From NCBI GenBank assembly GCA_900548305.1, contig URJZ01000009.1, forward strand, positions 1 through 54,136: 54,136 nucleotides of DNA. Reading direction: 5' to 3'. The translations under genes were made by a program, and so were the position numbers. The DNA comes from an uncultured Oscillospiraceae bacterium (GTDB taxonomy: Bacteria; Bacillota; Clostridia; Oscillospirales; Acutalibacteraceae). The notes beneath the pieces are model-generated. The model had not been told where the DNA came from and searched no databases. It saw only the letters and a list, made by a program, of their open reading frames with translations. Shown in pieces: positions 8,029 to 16,463 of this stretch. Position 1 is the first letter of the stretch, and every line of letters begins with the position of its first letter.

Positions 8029-9408
8029 ATGGCATCCATTTCCATAACAGAAACAGTACTGAGAGACGGCAACCAGTCTTTCATGGCAACCCGAATGCCT
8101 CTAAAATCATTTGAGTCTATATTAAGTACTATGGACAAAGCCGGATATGGCTCCATAGAATGCTGGGGCGGCGCTACATTTGATTCCTGTTTGCGTTACT
8201 TAAATGAAGACCCGTGGGAACGTCTCAAAATCATACGCAATCATATACCAAATTCTAAATTGCAAATGCTGCTGCGAGGCAGAAATCTACTTGGATATCA
8301 ACCATATTCCGATGAAATCATTCGTAACTTTATTCGCTGCTGTGTCAAAAATGGAATTGACATCATACGTATCTTTGACGCTCTCAATGATATTGAAAAT
8401 ATCAAAGTGGCAGTAGACGAAACCATACGCCAAGGCGTACACGCATCTGGGGCAATTTGTTACACTATAAGCCCTGTTCATACACTTGACAGCTATGTCA
8501 CACTTGCAAAACAAATGGAAGCATTGGGTGTACATTCCATTTGCATTAAGGATATGGCAGGAATTTTAAGTCCACAACAAGCATTTAACCTGGTTACTGC
8601 TCTAAAGAAAACCGTAAACCTTCCTATTGTTTTACATACACACTGCACAACAGGGCTTGCTTTTATGACGTGCATCAAAGCTGTTGAAGCAGGCGTCGAT
8701 GTGATTGACACTGCCATATCCAGCTTTTCCGGAGGAAGTTCGCAGCCTGCTACAGAAACGCTTGTATACGCCTTAGAAGAATTGGGAATTCATACGGGAA
8801 TTGACCAATCAGTATTAAAAAAAATCAATGAACATTTTACTTCCGTTCGTCAGGAAGCTCTTACGGACGGGACATTGAATCCCATTGTACTGACAACAGA
8901 TACCAATGCATTGCTTTATCAAATCCCCGGAGGCATGCTCTCTAATTTAATTTCTCAATTAAAAACACAGCATGCAGAACATCGTTTCTATGAAGTGCTT
9001 CAGGAAGTACCAAAGGTACGAAAAGATTTAGGTTATCCTCCTTTGGTAACGCCCATGAGTCAAATGGTTGGAGCACAGGCAGTCACTAATATTTTAACAG
9101 GAAGCCGTTATCACATTATCGGAAAAGAAATTTGTGCATACGTAAACGGAGCATACGGAACAGCGCCCGGAAACATAGAGGAAACATTAAAACATTTAGT
9201 GCAAGAAAAGCAACAAGCATCAAATACTATATCGGAACTGCCCAACAGCATATCCGCTGCAGCGAAGGAACTGGGAGATTTGGCAGAAAAAGAAGAAGAT
9301 ATTTTATCTTATCTTGCATTTCCGCAGACAGCTATTTCTTTTTTCAAAAAACGAAAAAAGGAAAAAGAACATTGCTGCCCTTATATGATTACACAACTGT
9401 CCGAATAA
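8029..9408 (+). CDS. oadA: Oxaloacetate decarboxylase alpha subunit, carboxyltransferase part
   Basis: 459 residues of the pyruvate-carboxylase/OadA type HMGL-like TIM barrel. The N-terminus ITETVLRDGNQSFMATRM carries the metal- and substrate-binding DGNQS motif. RIFDALND, IKDMAGILSPQQA, LPIVLHTHCTTGLA (HxH metal ligands) and the AISSFSGGSSQPATETL segment follow. It transfers CO2 from oxaloacetate to biotin. Unlike fused forms, it ends without a biotinyl domain; that domain is encoded separately two genes downstream. AGGAGGG precedes the ATG. First gene of the operon oadA-oadG-like-BCCP-oadB, with an inter-gene gap of 12 bases to the next gene. The barrel type argues against methylmalonyl-CoA decarboxylase, whose transferase is of another fold. 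Confidence 0.92.
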   Translation: MASISITETVLRDGNQSFMATRMPLKSFESILSTMDKAGYGSIECWGGATFDSCLRYLNEDPWERLKIIRNHIPNSKLQMLLRGRNLLGYQPYSDEIIRNFIRCCVKNGIDIIRIFDALNDIENIKVAVDETIRQGVHASGAICYTISPVHTLDSYVTLAKQMEALGVHSICIKDMAGILSPQQAFNLVTALKKTVNLPIVLHTHCTTGLAFMTCIKAVEAGVDVIDTAISSFSGGSSQPATETLVYALEELGIHTGIDQSVLKKINEHFTSVRQEALTDGTLNPIVLTTDTNALLYQIPGGMLSNLISQLKTQHAEHRFYEVLQEVPKVRKDLGYPPLVTPMSQMVGAQAVTNILTGSRYHIIGKEICAYVNGAYGTAPGNIEETLKHLVQEKQQASNTISELPNSISAAAKELGDLAEKEEDILSYLAFPQTAISFFKKRKKEKEHCCPYMITQLSE

Positions 9409-9420
9409 GGAGGTCACTCT

Positions 9421-9759
9421 ATGAATGTGGTAGATTGTATTATTCTTGCAGGGATTGGCATTTTAACCGTATTTGCCATATTGTTTGCATTAAGCATATT
9501 GATTCGATTGATTAGCTTTACCGTACATCTGCAAACGTCCTGGAAAAGACACGCCAAAGTTTCTCTGGCAGGCCACGGAAGCATATCGCTTCCCTCCACG
9601 CCTAACACTTCATGTGGGATTTGCAAACAATATCAGGTAGATGACCGTACCGCCGCAATGGTTATGGCAATTGTTGCAGACGAAACAAAATTGCCTTTAA
9701 ATGAAATTACCTTTATTTCCATAAGAGAAGTACGGCCACGAGAGGAGAATGAAATATGA
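9421..9759 (+). CDS. OadG-family gamma subunit of a decarboxylase sodium pump
   Basis: 112 residues. One membrane helix at about residues 7-35 (IILAGIGILTVFAILFALSI) is followed by a basic linker, then the segment AAMVMAIVADETKLPLNEITFISIREV. That segment matches the conserved end of Clostridial OadG-like subunits, which anchor the alpha and beta subunits to each other. The start is supported by GGAGGTC 7 bases upstream. The stop codon overlaps the start of the biotin carrier gene by 4 bases, so both are coupled. Confidence 0.8.
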   Translation: MNVVDCIILAGIGILTVFAILFALSILIRLISFTVHLQTSWKRHAKVSLAGHGSISLPSTPNTSCGICKQYQVDDRTAAMVMAIVADETKLPLNEITFISIREVRPREENEI

Positions 9760-10142
9760 AATATTTAGTTTCTCTCAACGGAAAACAATATGAAGTAATT
9801 GTAGAACACCACACTGCAAATGTTACAAATGTGACCTCCTTTGTACCTGAACGTACTCCAAAGGAATCGTCCATAGAAAACAAACAAACCAATGATTTTC
9901 CTTTATCTAGGAATACGCCTCCTAAAAACAGCACTGCTGTAAAGGCTCCTTTACCGGGAACCATTACAAATTTGAATGTGAAAAATGGCCAAAATATAAA
10001 ACGCGGAGAGATATTATGTATTTTGGAAGCCATGAAAATGGAGAATGAAATTATCGCTCCTGCCGACGGCACAATCATAAAAACAGAAGTTCAGCAAGGT
10101 TCTGCCGTGCAAACGGATGATATCCTTGTTGTAATCGGTTAA
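9756..10142 (+). CDS. Biotin carboxyl carrier protein of the decarboxylase
   Basis: 128 residues. The C-terminal 75 form a biotinyl domain with LPGTITNLNVKNGQNIKRGE, the biotinylated lysine in LEAMKMENEI near residue 95, and APADGTI. A proline-containing linker precedes it. It carries CO2 from the carboxyltransferase (OadA) to the membrane subunit OadB. In many bacteria this domain is fused to the end of OadA; here it is a stand-alone gene, as in several Clostridia and in methylmalonyl-CoA decarboxylases. It is coupled by a 4-base overlap with the gene before it and followed by oadB after 12 bases. Confidence 0.92.
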   Translation: MKYLVSLNGKQYEVIVEHHTANVTNVTSFVPERTPKESSIENKQTNDFPLSRNTPPKNSTAVKAPLPGTITNLNVKNGQNIKRGEILCILEAMKMENEIIAPADGTIIKTEVQQGSAVQTDDILVVIG

Positions 10143-10154
10143 GGGAGGGTTTGC

Positions 10155-11279
10155 ATGTCTTTTACCAACACAATGGTAAACTTATGGAACAACATGGGAG
10201 TTAGCACATTTACGTGGCAGCAAAGCGTTATGATTGGCATTTCTCTCATTTTGTTGTTTCTGGCAATTGTGAAAAAATTTGAACCGTTTTTATTGCTCCC
10301 CATTGCATTTAGCATGTTATTGGTAAATTTACCACTGACAGGACTGACACAAGAAGGCGGTTTGTTTTATTATCTCTCTTTTGGCGTCAATACCAGCATT
10401 TATCCCTGTTTAATTTTTCTTGGAATTGGCGCTATGACCGATTTTGGAACTCTGCTTGCCAATCCTTCCTGTTTGTTATTAGGCGCTGCCTCTCAGTTAG
10501 GCGTTTATGTTACATTTATTGTTGCTTGTTTTGCCGGATTTACGCCGCAAGAAGCTGCTGCTATCGGTATTATCGGGGGAGCTGATGGCCCTGTAACCAT
10601 CTACTTGACTGCTACACTGGCCAATCACTTGTTGCCTATGATAGCTGTTGCCGCATACTCCTATATGGCATTGGTGCCATTGATACAGCCTCCTTTGATT
10701 CATCTGCTCACCACGAAAAGGGAACGCTCCATTGAGATGCATCAATTGCGTGTTGTAACAAGAAAAGAGAAAATCATATTCCCAATTGTTGTGATTCTGT
10801 TTACCTGTCTGCTTTTTCCTTCCATTGCACCACTGCTTGGCATGTTTATGTTAGGAAATCTGCTTCGGGAAAGTGGTGTCACCAATCGTTTGTCTGACAC
10901 AGCACAAAATTCCATGATGAATATGTTCACATTATTGTTAGGGATTTCTATCGGTTCCAGAACTGCCGGAAATCAATTTTTGCAGATTGACACGCTGATT
11001 ATCTTAGGATTGGGATTACTGGCATTTTGCATCAGCACCATAGGAGGATTACTGTTTGGCAAACTGATGTGTGTGATTACCAAAGGAAAAATCAATCCGT
11101 TAATCGGTTCCGCAGGTGTTGTGGCTGTTCCTATGGCGGCTCGCATTTCTCAAGTAGAAGGCCGTAAGGCAAATCCATCTAATTTTTTGTTAATGCATGC
11201 TATGGGAGCAAACGTCTCGGGAGTCATTGGCTCTTCTGTTGCGGCAGGCTTTTTACTTTCAATCTTTGGAGTTTTTTAG
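10155..11279 (+). CDS. oadB: Na+-transporting oxaloacetate decarboxylase beta subunit
   Basis: 374 residues, about nine to ten membrane helices. Family motifs include LIFLGIGAMTDFGTLLANP near residue 92 and AAAIGIIGGADGPVTIYLT near residue 134, which holds a conserved Asp of the Na+/H+ pathway; GSAGVVAVPMAARISQ and MHAMGANVSGVIGSSVAAG follow near the end. It decarboxylates carboxybiotin and pumps Na+ outward, turning the decarboxylation energy into a sodium gradient. A GGGAGGG box precedes the ATG. Last gene of the operon. Confidence 0.95.
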   Translation: MSFTNTMVNLWNNMGVSTFTWQQSVMIGISLILLFLAIVKKFEPFLLLPIAFSMLLVNLPLTGLTQEGGLFYYLSFGVNTSIYPCLIFLGIGAMTDFGTLLANPSCLLLGAASQLGVYVTFIVACFAGFTPQEAAAIGIIGGADGPVTIYLTATLANHLLPMIAVAAYSYMALVPLIQPPLIHLLTTKRERSIEMHQLRVVTRKEKIIFPIVVILFTCLLFPSIAPLLGMFMLGNLLRESGVTNRLSDTAQNSMMNMFTLLLGISIGSRTAGNQFLQIDTLIILGLGLLAFCISTIGGLLFGKLMCVITKGKINPLIGSAGVVAVPMAARISQVEGRKANPSNFLLMHAMGANVSGVIGSSVAAGFLLSIFGVF

Positions 11280-11535
11280 AAAAGAAATCAGCGTCCGATC
11301 TAGCGACCGGAACAAATTCTATTTAGATGTTATCATCCATGTTTCTTTTATGGTACACCACATTCTATCTCTATTTTGAATATTGATAACTGGAGATAAA
11401 AGTAAATCTTTAACTTTCCGTAAGATAATTTACCATTTTCAGGTCACTGTACTGCTACTCCTATTATTTATTCACCTATTGATTGAAATGTAAGTAGTTT
11501 GAGTTCTTCTATGGACACAGCACCCTATACCACAA
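11280..11535. other. Intergenic region after oadB
   Basis: No gene seen. The oad operon and the amidotransferase gene converge here and probably share the terminator at 11540-11580. Confidence 0.4.
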
Positions 11536-11539
11536 AAAC

Positions 11540-11580
11540 AAAAGCAGACACGCTCATATCACGTGTCTGCCTTTTATTTT
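11540..11580. terminator. Bidirectional terminator between oadB and the amidotransferase gene
   Basis: GCAGACACG (11544-11552) pairs with CGTGTCTGC (11562-11570) around a 9-base loop. A-rich and T-rich flanks give a U-tail on both strands. The minus-strand gene stops only four bases from the stem. Confidence 0.8.
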
Positions 11581-12356
11581 TTACCTATTTTCTTCAGCAG
11601 CGCTTCAATATAGGGCGCTCCCATTTCTTCAAAGAATTCTTTTTGGTGGTCGGTTCCTTCATAAACGCGAATACCGTCTCTATATACCAGTAACCTGTTT
11701 AACGGCAATTGCTGCCATGGCTGTTTGTCATTTATAGGAACAGTCATAAAGCTGCAAGTATTCCCTTCTTGCGCATAAAACAAAGTTCCTTTCATATTGG
11801 TATGCACATACATCTGTTCCGTATCATAAAATATCAGATTCATCTTATTGCCTTGCACCAAATGCGTAATTCTTTCTTCTATAATCGGAATACGCTCTTC
11901 TTTTGTCAGCGGACGTCCTTTTTCTTTAATCGCTTGATTAATTGCATCAAGAATAAAATAAAAAACAGCTTCGCTATCTGTGTCTCCCTTACACAAGTGC
12001 TTATAAGGTTCCAACATACTGTCTTGAAAAGCGGTGCCGTTATGCATAAACGTCCATATACGACCACTGTAATCTACATGACGAAACGGATGACAGTTAA
12101 TAGAGCTCATAACACCTACCGTTGCAAGACGTATGTGCACCATGGCACTGGTACACCATAAATCCTTTTGCAAATAAGCACAGTACTTGGTATCATCCAA
12201 TGCTCTGAGAGGACTGCGATAAACAATCGCGGCATTTCTCTGCCAAAAAGACAATCCCCAACCATCCGGATGGTCAATGCTGTGCTGATAAAACAAATCA
12301 CAATTTGGTTTAATATTAACGGTATCTCTGCTGTTTACTGCATACAGTTCACACAT
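11574..12356 (-). CDS. Class II glutamine amidotransferase
   Basis: 260 residues with the N-terminal nucleophile Cys2 (MCELYAVNSRD) exposed after removal of Met, as in Ntn hydrolases. HPDGWGLSFW near residue 29, HIRLATVG near residue 74 and FMHNGTAF near residue 103 are the glutamine-binding motifs of the GATase_4/YafJ group. These enzymes release ammonia from glutamine and pass it to a synthase domain or partner; no such domain is present, so its acceptor is unknown. GGAGGTG sits 6 bases upstream of the ATG. It is monocistronic and shares its terminator with oadB. Confidence 0.9.
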   Translation of the reverse strand: MCELYAVNSRDTVNIKPNCDLFYQHSIDHPDGWGLSFWQRNAAIVYRSPLRALDDTKYCAYLQKDLWCTSAMVHIRLATVGVMSSINCHPFRHVDYSGRIWTFMHNGTAFQDSMLEPYKHLCKGDTDSEAVFYFILDAINQAIKEKGRPLTKEERIPIIEERITHLVQGNKMNLIFYDTEQMYVHTNMKGTLFYAQEGNTCSFMTVPINDKQPWQQLPLNRLLVYRDGIRVYEGTDHQKEFFEEMGAPYIEALLKKIGKK

Positions 12357-12431
12357 AACAGCACCTCCTTTCTATTGAATCATAATAGCTTGTCTCTGTT
12401 TTAGACTATGCATTTTTTATTATAAATTCCA

Positions 12432-12950
12432 CTAAAAAACCGGAATAGTAACAAACAAAGGAAAAACATAAAATCCAATGATTCCTAAAACAATACTAAT
12501 ACCTGCTCCAATCAGCACATCACGAATAAAATGCAGGCCGCAAAGTACTCTGGTGGCACCAACAATACATGCCATACACAATGTTAAAATACCAAACGGT
12601 ATATTCACGTATAAACACGCCATACCAATGATAAATGCACTTGATGTATGCCTGCTTGGGCAAGAATTTCCTTTTGAGTGTTTTGTCAAAGGTTCAATTT
12701 GGTATACTTCAAACGGACGCGGTTTATCCAGAAGAAAGCGCAGAATTGTTACAAATATCAAGTCAATAACAGGTACTGCAACAAATAATACAATTTTAGT
12801 GTCTCTTATAAACGCTAAAAAAGCAATAAAACATACGTAAATTCCCATTAATAACCACGGGGTTCTTTTACAAAAACGCAGTAATGTTTCTTTTCTAAAT
12901 TTCGTTTTACAGCAAAATTTCAACATTGCAGCGTACTGTTTTTCATTCAT
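12432..12950 (-). CDS. PAP2-family membrane phosphatase
   Basis: 172 residues with about five membrane helices. The three acid-phosphatase motifs are present: LDKPRPFE near residue 72 (KX6RP type, shortened), CPSRHTSSA near residue 97, and CGLHFIRDVLIGAG near residue 136, which carries the catalytic His and the Asp. Members remove phosphate from lipid pyrophosphates (undecaprenyl pyrophosphate) or phosphatidic acid at the membrane surface. The substrate is not determined. A GGTGGCTC box lies just before the ATG at 12950. It stands alone between the amidotransferase gene and the RNA candidate. Confidence 0.88.
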   Translation of the reverse strand: MNEKQYAAMLKFCCKTKFRKETLLRFCKRTPWLLMGIYVCFIAFLAFIRDTKIVLFVAVPVIDLIFVTILRFLLDKPRPFEVYQIEPLTKHSKGNSCPSRHTSSAFIIGMACLYVNIPFGILTLCMACIVGATRVLCGLHFIRDVLIGAGISIVLGIIGFYVFPLFVTIPVF

Positions 12951-13028
12951 GGAGCCACCTCTGTTTGAAATATTTTCATCATGTTACAACCTATTCCATT
13001 TAAAAATAAAGTGAATCATGTAATAAAA

Positions 13029-13058
13029 AAGCGGTATACCGGTGTCGGCATACCGCTT
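13029..13058 (-). terminator. Terminator of the putative non-coding RNA
   Basis: AAGCGGTAT (13029-13037) pairs with ATACCGCTT (13050-13058), followed on the minus strand by TTTTTTATTA. No protein gene lies directly upstream on that strand, so the signal ends an RNA made from 13.06-13.26 kb. Confidence 0.8.
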
Positions 13059-13260
13059 AACTTATCTTGCGCGCCCTTATGTGTGAAAATAACAAGAAGT
13101 ATTTTACGATACGGTTTCATCAAATTTCATTGGTGTATCTCTGGAACTCTTTATCCAATCCGCTTTTTTATGATTCTAAGACGAATCTGGGTTTCTTGTG
13201 ATATTTAAGAAATCAATATAGCATCAAACCATATCGCAACATACATTTCTGTGATCACGA
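13029..13260 (-). ncRNA. Putative structured non-coding RNA, about 230 bases
   Basis: A minus-strand transcription unit with consensus promoters, no plausible reading frame and a strong terminator. Twelve consecutive pairs form between 13226-13237 and 13106-13117. The flanks continue as an irregular helix (13241-13252 against 13092-13102), giving a rod-like shape around a roughly 108-base interior that contains a GATTC/GAATC hairpin. A long closing helix with a large internal bulge resembles 6S RNA, but I cannot match it to that family from sequence, and RNase P, SRP and tmRNA hallmarks are absent. A trans-acting small RNA is an equal alternative. Confidence 0.5.
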
Positions 13261-13265
13261 ATCCT

Positions 13266-13294
13266 ATTATAAAAATATGTCAAACATTTTTCAA
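13266..13294 (-). promoter_or_regulatory. Promoter of the putative ncRNA (proximal)
   Basis: On the minus strand TTGAAA (13294-13289), 17 bases, TATAAT (13271-13266). Transcription would begin near 13259. Confidence 0.65.
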
Positions 13295-13350
13295 TCAACA
13301 TTGTATAATAGCAGAAATATGCTACTACATATAGAGTTTAATTCTAAATT

Positions 13351-13379
13351 ATTATACAATTTTATATTTTTATTGTCAA
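13351..13379 (-). promoter_or_regulatory. Second upstream promoter on the minus strand
   Basis: TTGACA (13379-13374), 17 bases, TATAAT (13356-13351), a perfect consensus. It points into the same gene-less interval as the promoter 85 bases downstream. Confidence 0.7.
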
Positions 13380-13418
13380 TATAACAGGTCAGAACGCTGC
13401 ACTTCCCCTCTGCTATAA

Positions 13419-13455
13419 AAAAAACGCTGCTCTGAACTAGCAGAACAGCGTTTTT
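13419..13455 (-). terminator. Terminator after hydA
   Basis: Left arm 13421-13434 pairs with 13441-13455 (one mismatch), adjoining the hydA stop codon. The minus strand continues into a run of T. Confidence 0.8.
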
Positions 13456-13456
13456 A

Positions 13457-15178
13457 TTAACTTAGTAAATCTTTACGGCTGATATAAGAAGTGTGAAGCA
13501 AATGATGTGCTTTTTCACTCAAAGGTTCGCCCAAGAACTCTGCATAAATTTCTTTGATTGCAGGATTTTCATGAGACTTTCTGATTGGAAGCTGTTTATC
13601 TAGTTCATAAGCTGCATCCAGTCTGGCTTTTACTTTCTTCCAACTTCTAACCGGAGTACCGCCGCCGCCTACGCAGCCGCCAGGACAAGCCATTACTTCG
13701 ATGAAATGATAATCAGCTTTACCTGCTCTTACCTTACGCAGCATTTCGCGTGCATTGCTCAAACTATGAACAACCGCTACTTTTACTTCCAGTCCATCAA
13801 TATCAATGACAGCCTCTTTCAAGCCTTCTACACCACGTACCTCAGTAAAGTCCAGTCTTGGAAGTTCTTTACCTGTAATGACTTCATATACAGTACGCAA
13901 CGCAGCTTCCATAACACCGCCTGTAGCACCAAAAATTTCACCGGCACCGCTTCCCAAACCAAATGGTGTATCAAACGGAGTTTCTTCTAACTCTTTAAAA
14001 TTAATACCTGCTGCTTTAATCATATTTGCAAGTTCTACCACAGTTAAAGATATATCGACATCCTGATAACCACTGTCATGGAACTCAGGTCTTAAGCACT
14101 CAAATTTCTTGGCTGTACATGGCATAATAGAAATGCTGCAAATATCTTTTGGATCAACACCTGCTTTTTCAGCGTAATACGTTTTGATGACTGCACCAAA
14201 CATTTGCTGCGGAGACTTTGCGGAAGACAAATGGTCTAATTCGTTCGGAGAGAATGTTTCACAGAATTTTACCCATCCCGGACAGCAAGATGTAATCATA
14301 GGCAATGTGCCGCCGTTTTTAATGCGGTCTAGCAACTCGTAGCCTTCTTCCATAATAGTAAGGTCAGCTGAGAAATCAGCGTCAAATACCTGATGGAAAC
14401 CAAGTTTTTTCATTGCTGTTACAAGTCTACCTGGGCTGATAGTACCCGGTTCTTCTCCCAATGCTTCGGCAATGGTAACACGAACAGACGGTGCCACTTG
14501 AGCCACTAAAGTTTTACCACTAATTAACTCTTTATAAATTCTGTCTGTATCATCATGAATCGTTAAAGCACCAACAGGACATACCTGCACACATTGACCG
14601 CATCCTACACAAGGTGTGTCTATTGTCTTTTTGTCATATGGAGTAACCACAACAGTTTCATATCCGCGATTCTGTTTTGAAAATGTACCAACTGTTTGTA
14701 CTTCGTTACACGCCTCTACACAACGAGTACATAAGATACATTTATTTGGATCACGGGTGATACATGGGGAAGAATCATCAATTGGAAAACCGCGTGTTTC
14801 CACCTCGTAACGAAGCGGTTTATTCATATTTAAATCTTGTGTTAATTTTTGTAACTCACATTTACCATTTTTACCACAAACCAAGCAGTCTTGCGGATGG
14901 TGTGAAAGTAAAAGTTCTAAGTTATTTTTACGTGCATTTAAAACAGTAGGTGTAGAAGTACGAATTACCATGCCTTCTGCTACAGGGTAGCTACATGCCG
15001 CCTGAAGTAAACGTTGACCTTCTACCTCAACCGCACAAATACGACAAACTGATTTAATTTTTTGATCCTCATGATAACACAAGGTAGGAATATTGATATT
15101 TGCTGTACGGGCTGCCTCTAAAATGGTTACACCTTCCGGCACTTGCAGCTTTTGACCGTCAATTGTAATATTAACCAT
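13457..15178 (-). CDS. hydA: NAD-linked [FeFe]-hydrogenase catalytic subunit HydA
   Basis: 573 residues. Modules in order: plant-type [2Fe-2S] domain (CYHEDQKIKSVCRICAVEV), His-ligated [4Fe-4S] motif HHPQDCLVCGKNGKC, two ferredoxin-type clusters (CILCTRCVEAC, CVGCGQCVQVCP), then the H-cluster domain. The domain carries all three hallmarks, MITSCCPGWVKF, MPCTAKKFE and VMACPGGCVGGGG. A small C-terminal domain includes SEKAHHLLHTSYI. It catalyses reversible H2 formation in the cytosol, linked to NADH and ferredoxin through HydB and HydC. The frame opens earlier, but GGGGG at 8 bases from the ATG at 15178 sets the start, which follows the hydB stop by 2 bases. Last gene of hydC-hydB-hydA. Confidence 0.96.
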   Translation of the reverse strand: MVNITIDGQKLQVPEGVTILEAARTANINIPTLCYHEDQKIKSVCRICAVEVEGQRLLQAACSYPVAEGMVIRTSTPTVLNARKNNLELLLSHHPQDCLVCGKNGKCELQKLTQDLNMNKPLRYEVETRGFPIDDSSPCITRDPNKCILCTRCVEACNEVQTVGTFSKQNRGYETVVVTPYDKKTIDTPCVGCGQCVQVCPVGALTIHDDTDRIYKELISGKTLVAQVAPSVRVTIAEALGEEPGTISPGRLVTAMKKLGFHQVFDADFSADLTIMEEGYELLDRIKNGGTLPMITSCCPGWVKFCETFSPNELDHLSSAKSPQQMFGAVIKTYYAEKAGVDPKDICSISIMPCTAKKFECLRPEFHDSGYQDVDISLTVVELANMIKAAGINFKELEETPFDTPFGLGSGAGEIFGATGGVMEAALRTVYEVITGKELPRLDFTEVRGVEGLKEAVIDIDGLEVKVAVVHSLSNAREMLRKVRAGKADYHFIEVMACPGGCVGGGGTPVRSWKKVKARLDAAYELDKQLPIRKSHENPAIKEIYAEFLGEPLSEKAHHLLHTSYISRKDLLS

Positions 15179-15180
15179 GA

Positions 15181-16461
15181 TTAATACCCCCTGTCGTGTC
15201 CGCAAATGGAGCAGTCGTTGCCGTCCAAGTGGCGGTTATATACTTCTTCAAAATTCTGCAAGCTGGAAAGAACCGGAACCGCAGTGGAATGACCCAAACC
15301 GCACAATGCAGAAACACGCATGGTATTGGCTAAGTCTTTAATTGTCTCAATATCTTTTAATGTACCTTTTCCGCTGGAAATATGACAAATCAATTCATAT
15401 AACCTCGTTCCGCCTTCGCGACAAGTGGTACATTGACCACAAGATTCGGAACGGAAGAAATCCAGATTATTCTTTACAATATCAACAACGCAGTTTTTAT
15501 CATTAATAACCAAAATGGTACCGCATCCCAATCTACCACCGGAAGCAGAAACGTGATCAATATCCAGGGGTAAATCAATTTGGTCCGGATTGATAATCGC
15601 ACCGGAGCTGCCGCCTGTTTGTACCGCCAACAATTCTCCGTCTGCAACACCGCCGCAAACGTCATATAAGATATCTTTTAAATTTACACCCATCGGAAAT
15701 TCAAACACACCTCTTTTATTGACGTTTCCGCAAACAGTAAACAATTTGGTTCCAGGGCTGTTTGGAGAACCAATACTGCGGTACCACTCTGCACCATTTA
15801 ACAAAATTGGAGGAATATTAGCCAATGTTTCTACGTTATTTAATGCAGTAGGTTTGCCGAACAAACCTTTTGTGCCAGGATATGGAGGACGGAATCTTGG
15901 TTCACCGCGATTACCCTCAATGGATTCAAACAAGGCAGTTTCCTCACCGCAAACATAAGCGCCTGCACCGGAATGCAGTTCAATATCAAAGTCATAGCCG
16001 CTGCCCAAAATATTTTTACCCAAACATCCTGCTTGACGTGCACTTTCCAATGCTTCAATCAAAATTGGACGTATGTATGGATATTCAGAGCGCAAGTAAA
16101 TAAAACCTTTATGTGCGCCTATTGCTTTTGCAGCAATTGCCATTCCTTCAAAGATACTGTTTGGATCTTCACTTAACAAAACACGGTCTTTATTGGTACC
16201 CGGCTCACCTTCATCGGCGTTACATACAATATATTTTTCATCACTTTGTGTATTATAAGCAAATTGCAGTTTTAGATATGTTGGAAAGCCTGCGCCGCCT
16301 CTACCACGTAAACCAGCATCTTTCAATACCTGAATAATTTCTGCTCCTTCCATAGAAAGCGCTTTTTTCAATGCTACATAACCACCAACACTCATATAGC
16401 TTTTAGCATCTGTAGGAATAATTTTACCTCTGTTTCTAAGTAAAACGTGCATTTCTTCCAT
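15181..16461 (-). CDS. hydB: Hydrogenase NADH/flavin subunit HydB (NuoF-like), short form
   Basis: 426 residues of the NuoF/51-kDa type. LRGRGGAGFPTYLK binds NADH, CNADEGEPGTNKDR and AYVCGEETALFESIEG contact FMN and NAD, and SCGQCTTCREG plus a distal Cys (CGLGHST) ligate the N3-type [4Fe-4S] cluster. Compared with the roughly 600-residue HydB/HndC forms, it lacks both the N-terminal thioredoxin-like [2Fe-2S] domain and the C-terminal two-cluster ferredoxin domain. It ends instead with CSICGHDRGY. It is the flavin site where electrons from NADH enter or split. The stop codon is 2 bases from the hydA start and the start is 2 bases after the hydC stop, a tightly packed operon. Confidence 0.93.
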   Translation of the reverse strand: MEEMHVLLRNRGKIIPTDAKSYMSVGGYVALKKALSMEGAEIIQVLKDAGLRGRGGAGFPTYLKLQFAYNTQSDEKYIVCNADEGEPGTNKDRVLLSEDPNSIFEGMAIAAKAIGAHKGFIYLRSEYPYIRPILIEALESARQAGCLGKNILGSGYDFDIELHSGAGAYVCGEETALFESIEGNRGEPRFRPPYPGTKGLFGKPTALNNVETLANIPPILLNGAEWYRSIGSPNSPGTKLFTVCGNVNKRGVFEFPMGVNLKDILYDVCGGVADGELLAVQTGGSSGAIINPDQIDLPLDIDHVSASGGRLGCGTILVINDKNCVVDIVKNNLDFFRSESCGQCTTCREGGTRLYELICHISSGKGTLKDIETIKDLANTMRVSALCGLGHSTAVPVLSSLQNFEEVYNRHLDGNDCSICGHDRGY

Positions 16462-16463
16462 AT

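Noticed and set aside
12981..13208. Plus-strand frame of 75 codons in the RNA interval
   Set aside because: No start signal, and the interval carries a minus-strand promoter and terminator; better explained as an RNA.
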